Positions 55,777 through 58,543 of a DNA stretch of 58,543 bases are shown here, in pieces. This DNA is from Methanomicrobiales archaeon (GTDB lineage: Archaea > Halobacteriota > Methanomicrobia > Methanomicrobiales > Methanospirillaceae), in assembly GCA_026394765.1 (NCBI GenBank), contig JAPKXQ010000064.1:1-58543 (forward strand), in the 5' to 3' direction. The notes beneath the pieces are model-generated. The model did not search any database. It was not told the origin of the DNA and saw only the letters and a list, made by a program, of their open reading frames with translations. The translations under genes were made by a program, and so were the position numbers. Each line of letters opens with the position of its first letter. The first letter of the stretch is position 1.

Positions 55777-56448
55777 TTGCACGATCCAGGGTCGCAACCT
55801 TATAAAAAAAACGTAGTCTATATCAAAAAATACTCAAAAGATGGGCGTCCTCTCGCATCATGGCCCACTTCTATGGATTACCTGAGCAGTTGCATTACCG
55901 TTGATGAGAGTGGCACAATCTTTGCTTCGGATTGGTATCAGGATAGGACCCATGTGTACGCTCCCAATGGCACTGAGATCCATTCATGGCGCTCGTTCGG
56001 TACAGGAGATGGGGAAACCGTCGATATTACAGGACTCGCACCTATGGGTTCCAGTTACCTCTATCTCTCTGACGGCTCGTACTACGCAGGGGCTGGAGAA
56101 TATTATGAGAACTGCAGGGTCACCCTTTTTTCTCATGATGGGCGGTTTATTCGGTCATTTGGAGGACCATCCCAGTTATCAGACCCAAGTGACAACGCAA
56201 TCGGACCAAAGAAGGAGATCTTTGTGGTCGGTCATGGGAAGTGTTCTGTACAGAAATTCACCAGGAACGGTGACTTTATCACGAAATGGACAGTTGGGAG
56301 TTCAAAGGCAGACAAACGTCCCCAATCTGTCGCGGTCTCTACCAACGGGTGTGTCTTTGTCTCGTTATACACCTCAACCTACGGAAAAGAGAACCTCCAG
56401 ATACTGAAATACTCCCAGGTAATTGGATCACAGCCAGTTACCTCCTGA
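55777..56448 (+). pseudogene. NHL/beta-propeller repeat protein, probably 5'-truncated
   Basis: About 220 residues of NHL-like repeats (ITVDESGTIFASDW, VTLFSHDGRFIRSFGG, FVVGHGKCSVQKFTRNGDF, VAVSTNGCVFVSLY). The only near start is a TTG without a ribosome site, and no signal peptide or N-terminal blade precedes it, so the 5' end seems lost. A further decayed fragment with matching sequence lies at 56757-56870. Secreted NHL proteins are common in methanogen envelopes. Confidence 0.6.
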
Positions 56449-56478
56449 CTTCTTTTTGCAGATTAATATCGATGTGCA

Positions 56479-56691
56479 ATGAAATTTTTCGACAAAAAGT
56501 TTGTTGATCGAAGAATGGAAATACCAACTGGCAGAGTAATTTGCGTGGCTGAAGTAATTAGGGGTCCTCTAAGGAGGATCTCTTTGTTGCCTGAAAAGAA
56601 TAAAAAAGTGAGACCTGCATTCGAATCAGAAATCAAAGAGGCATTGGAGCCGGAACATGGTGGGGAGTTTCTCCCAGAAAAATCCGCGTGA
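56479..56691 (+). CDS. Small basic protein, uncertain
   Basis: 70 residues, rich in Lys/Arg and Glu, with an ATG at 56479 but no clear ribosome site. An antisense frame covers the same bases (56463-56735). The plus frame is preferred for its more protein-like charge pattern, but this is weak evidence. Confidence 0.3.
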   Translation: MKFFDKKFVDRRMEIPTGRVICVAEVIRGPLRRISLLPEKNKKVRPAFESEIKEALEPEHGGEFLPEKSA

Positions 56692-56756
56692 AGCGGAAAG
56701 AAGTTGTTAAGTTTCAGGTAGTCAGGTAAACCCAATCAAGTGTGCGGGGGGGATAG

Positions 56757-56870
56757 GCCCATGCATTTGCTCCCAATAGCACAGAGATCCGCAAATGGGG
56801 TTTATTTGGTCAGGGCACCGGTGAGAATGTTGATATCAAAGGGCTAACGACATTTGGCTCCAGGAGTATA
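56757..56870 (+). pseudogene. Fragment of a second NHL-repeat gene
   Basis: Aligned by eye to about 55947-56060 with point changes and small indels; the frame is not kept. Indicates a former tandem copy of the NHL gene. Confidence 0.55.
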
Positions 56871-57000
56871 ACGATACGGGAGAGGAGGGATGCCACATGG
56901 CTTACATGCTGCTACACGCCCTAATTGAATATTATCGGGCAATAATCAGACAAATCCCACGACATCTTATGAACAAAGGGTAATTCCACTGGAAACCCAG

Positions 57001-57017
57001 ATGAGGCTTCGCCTCAT
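57001..57017. repeat. Perfect 7-bp hairpin with TTC loop
   Basis: ATGAGGC and GCCTCAT are exact complements separated by TTC. It is followed within 10 bases by 'cctataaaaa', which could be a promoter element. Role unknown. Confidence 0.45.
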
Positions 57018-57166
57018 GCTCAGCCTATAAAAATCCCCAATTAAACATCAGATGCGATTTCCAGGGGGACTTTCATGGGAAACGTAATTTGCATGGCGTA
57101 ACTTATGCTGATGAAGAAGAGGGGCAAGTATGGGGAGCTAATGTAATGGGCAAGAAAGAATAACGA

Positions 57167-57176
57167 TTTTTTATCT
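57167..57176 (+). promoter_or_regulatory. TATA-like box of the TPR gene
   Basis: 'ttttttatct' is centred about 21 bp upstream of the ATG at 57193, consistent with a leaderless transcript. Confidence 0.4.
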
Positions 57177-57192
57177 TACCATTACATTAATT

Positions 57193-58308
57193 ATGGACTT
57201 TTATCTTGCAGCCGACTGGCCACCCCAAATACAGAAATACCTTCAGGGGGGCCAAATAGATCATGCCTTACAGGAATTGGATCGGATGATCCAGGATAAC
57301 CCGTCCTCACCTAAACTCTTCACGATGAAAGGGATCCTCCTGAATTCTGAGAGAGATTTGAAGGAAGCAATTAAGAACTTTGATCTTGCCCTCAAGATTA
57401 AACGCGACTATAGTCTTGCATTGATTGGAAAGAGTATCTGCCTTTATATCCTAACCCGGTCAGATGAGGCCATCAAACTATTACGTCGAGTTACCACAAG
57501 AGAGCCAGGGAATATTTTCGCATGGCTGAATCTGGGTATGATGCTGAAGGATAAAGGTCAGATCGAAGAAGCACTCATGAAATTTGATCAGGCGATCTCG
57601 ATCGATCCAAAATGCCCAGGCGGTTGGATAGGGAGAGCAGACACCCTTGGAGAGATGGCCCGGTATGAGGAGGGTTTAGAGGCGATCGAAAAGGCACTCC
57701 TTATTCATCCCGGCGATGGGATCGCATGGATGATTAAGTCCTCCCACCAAGACAGCCTTGGTTCATACAAATCAGCACTCACCTCTGCCAAAAAGGCATT
57801 GAAGATCTCTCCAGACCATCCCAGGGCATGGAGAGAATACGGGAGAGCACTCTACTCACTCAAACGGTATGAGAAGGCAGGTAAGGCACTGGTCGAGTCG
57901 CTAAAACGAGAGCCTGATGACATCAGTACCTGGCATACGCTGGGGCTCGCCCTGTTGAAGAGTGGGCACCCTGATAAAGCTCTGTTTGTGTTTGAAAAAA
58001 TTATAGAATTGAATAATAAGGACATCCCCGCATGGGGAAATAAAGGGATCGCACTCTTACAGTGCAAGCGGTATCAGGAGGCGGTTGTGACTATCAAACA
58101 TGCCCTCAAACTCAATCCCCAATATGTCTATGGATGGAACAACCTGGGGCTAGTCTACCGTGAGATGGGAGAGAGTCAGGATGCAATCGCAGCATTCGAT
58201 AAGGCATTGGAGATCGACCCATCCCATGAGGCAGCCAACCTGAATAAAGCGTTGGTGCTTTCAGAGAGCGGGAAGATAGAAAAGAGCAGGTGGTTTCGAC
58301 CAGTATGA
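57193..58308 (+). CDS. Tetratricopeptide-repeat protein
   Basis: 371 residues made of about ten TPR units (A-x-x-x-F/Y-x-x-A-L-x-x-P pattern, for example EALMKFDQAISIDPKCPGG, EAVVTIKHALKLNPQ, DAIAAFDKALEIDPSHEAA). No signal peptide or TM, so it is cytosolic and likely a protein-binding scaffold. AT-richer than the housekeeping genes. The ATG follows a TATA-like element by about 20 bp. Confidence 0.88.
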   Translation: MDFYLAADWPPQIQKYLQGGQIDHALQELDRMIQDNPSSPKLFTMKGILLNSERDLKEAIKNFDLALKIKRDYSLALIGKSICLYILTRSDEAIKLLRRVTTREPGNIFAWLNLGMMLKDKGQIEEALMKFDQAISIDPKCPGGWIGRADTLGEMARYEEGLEAIEKALLIHPGDGIAWMIKSSHQDSLGSYKSALTSAKKALKISPDHPRAWREYGRALYSLKRYEKAGKALVESLKREPDDISTWHTLGLALLKSGHPDKALFVFEKIIELNNKDIPAWGNKGIALLQCKRYQEAVVTIKHALKLNPQYVYGWNNLGLVYREMGESQDAIAAFDKALEIDPSHEAANLNKALVLSESGKIEKSRWFRPV

Positions 58309-58379
58309 AAAATAGGAGAGAGACCCCCATGGGGAGCGTGTGAGAAAAAGTTGTGAATTTCGATCCTTTTTCTCTCCTC

Positions 58380-58543
58380 TCAAATCATCCCCGCCAAGTC
58401 CCCCTCACCTGTCGTTGAGAGCCGATACCCCTTCGTCGGTGTCATCAGGCGACTGTCGCTATAGAGCGGGTTTGTACTGCCCCGGATGATCGGGTAGTCG
58501 GACTGGGTGCCCTGGATGAACCCTATTGCGGTGACCCACTTCT
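58380..58543 (-). CDS. 3' end of an unknown gene running off the window
   Basis: An open frame on the minus strand enters from the right edge and stops with TGA at 58380-58382; the visible end reads LYSDSRLMTPTKGYR...DLAGMI. No family is recognised from 54 residues. It is convergent with the TPR gene. Confidence 0.5.
   Translation of the reverse strand, partial: KWVTAIGFIQGTQSDYPIIRGSTNPLYSDSRLMTPTKGYRLSTTGEGDLAGMI

Larger units (their letters stand above)
56692..57192. other. 501-bp region with a decayed NHL fragment, a hairpin and a TPR-gene promoter
   Basis: From 56757 to 56870 the DNA matches 55947-56050 of the NHL gene with many changes ('ctcccaatagcacagagatcc'). At 57001-57017 there is a perfect 7-bp hairpin (ATGAGGC-TTC-GCCTCAT). 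A T-rich TATA-like 'ttttttatct' at 57167-57176 lies about 20 bp before the TPR gene. No other gene is supported. Confidence 0.5.

Noticed and set aside
56463-56735. Minus-strand 90-codon frame
   Set aside because: Overlaps the plus-strand small frame, has no ribosome site and a hydrophobic but irregular composition.

Overview
The window reads as a chromosomal segment of a methanogenic euryarchaeon, most likely of the order Methanomicrobiales. The support is the gene set: thermosome, deoxyhypusine synthase, TiaS, RPA with its associated protein, archaeal riboflavin synthase and RibL FAD synthetase, CofH for coenzyme F420, a TIGR00284-type dihydropteroate synthase relative, a four-subunit ferredoxin-dependent 2-oxoacid oxidoreductase, PEGA-repeat surface proteins and archaeal TATA boxes. 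Base composition is high in G+C across the housekeeping part and lower in three accessory patches (about 2700-3400, 53100-53770 and 55700-58300). The genus cannot be named from sequence alone.

Layout. 1-5660 is an accessory and decaying region. Two acylphosphatase-like/coiled-coil genes and two PEGA-repeat surface-protein genes lie in the order acylP-PEGA-PEGA-acylP. All four are damaged by stops or frameshifts, and an AT-rich RelB/RelE toxin-antitoxin pair sits between the PEGA copies. 5716-7110 is an aldehyde dehydrogenase. 7314-11005 is a minus-strand export operon (Yip1 protein, COG1361-like exported protein, MacB/LolD-like ATPase, FtsX-type permease), followed by CorA. 12235-15446 is an operon with two aminotransferases and both last enzymes of riboflavin synthesis. 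PurE, ThiC, an MBL-fold hydrolase, a DUF123 protein, an iron-sulfur flavoprotein and CofH follow.

20123-29428 is a long minus-strand run: sufC-sufB, pcm, a cyclase-family hydrolase, an unknown gene, and a complete UDP-GlcNAc set (glmM, two GlmU-like paralogues, glmS). 30653-33999 is a MrfB/MrfA-like (YprB/YprA) nuclease-helicase pair. 34008-37012 holds DUF2284, ribL, a JAMM protein and the DHPS-like protein. PHP, truA and a YkgJ-type protein follow on the plus strand. 39685-42389 is a porB-A-G-D operon whose catalytic genes carry three in-frame stops and have lost an iron-sulfur ligand, while the gene overlaps are preserved. 43158-52693 is informational and cofactor housekeeping: thermosome, HTH regulator, TiaS, DHS, PyrF, an NrdD-tail-like protein, a CbiZ-Cys-rich fusion, and RPA with RPAP. 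52742-58543 returns to accessory envelope genes: lipoprotein, exported protein, RDD/zinc-ribbon membrane protein, NHL-repeat remnants, a TPR protein and a partial gene.

How the genes work together. The flavin theme is strong: RibC, RibH, RibL, CofH and an iron-sulfur flavoprotein all make or use flavins or deazaflavins. The glm cluster makes UDP-GlcNAc for glycans. The most notable features are degeneration of the por catalytic subunits and of the PEGA/acylphosphatase cassette. Also worth a look are an acylphosphatase domain joined to a heptad coiled coil encoded by a 21-bp coding repeat, and a 120-residue stand-alone protein carrying the glycyl-radical tail motif of anaerobic ribonucleotide reductase.
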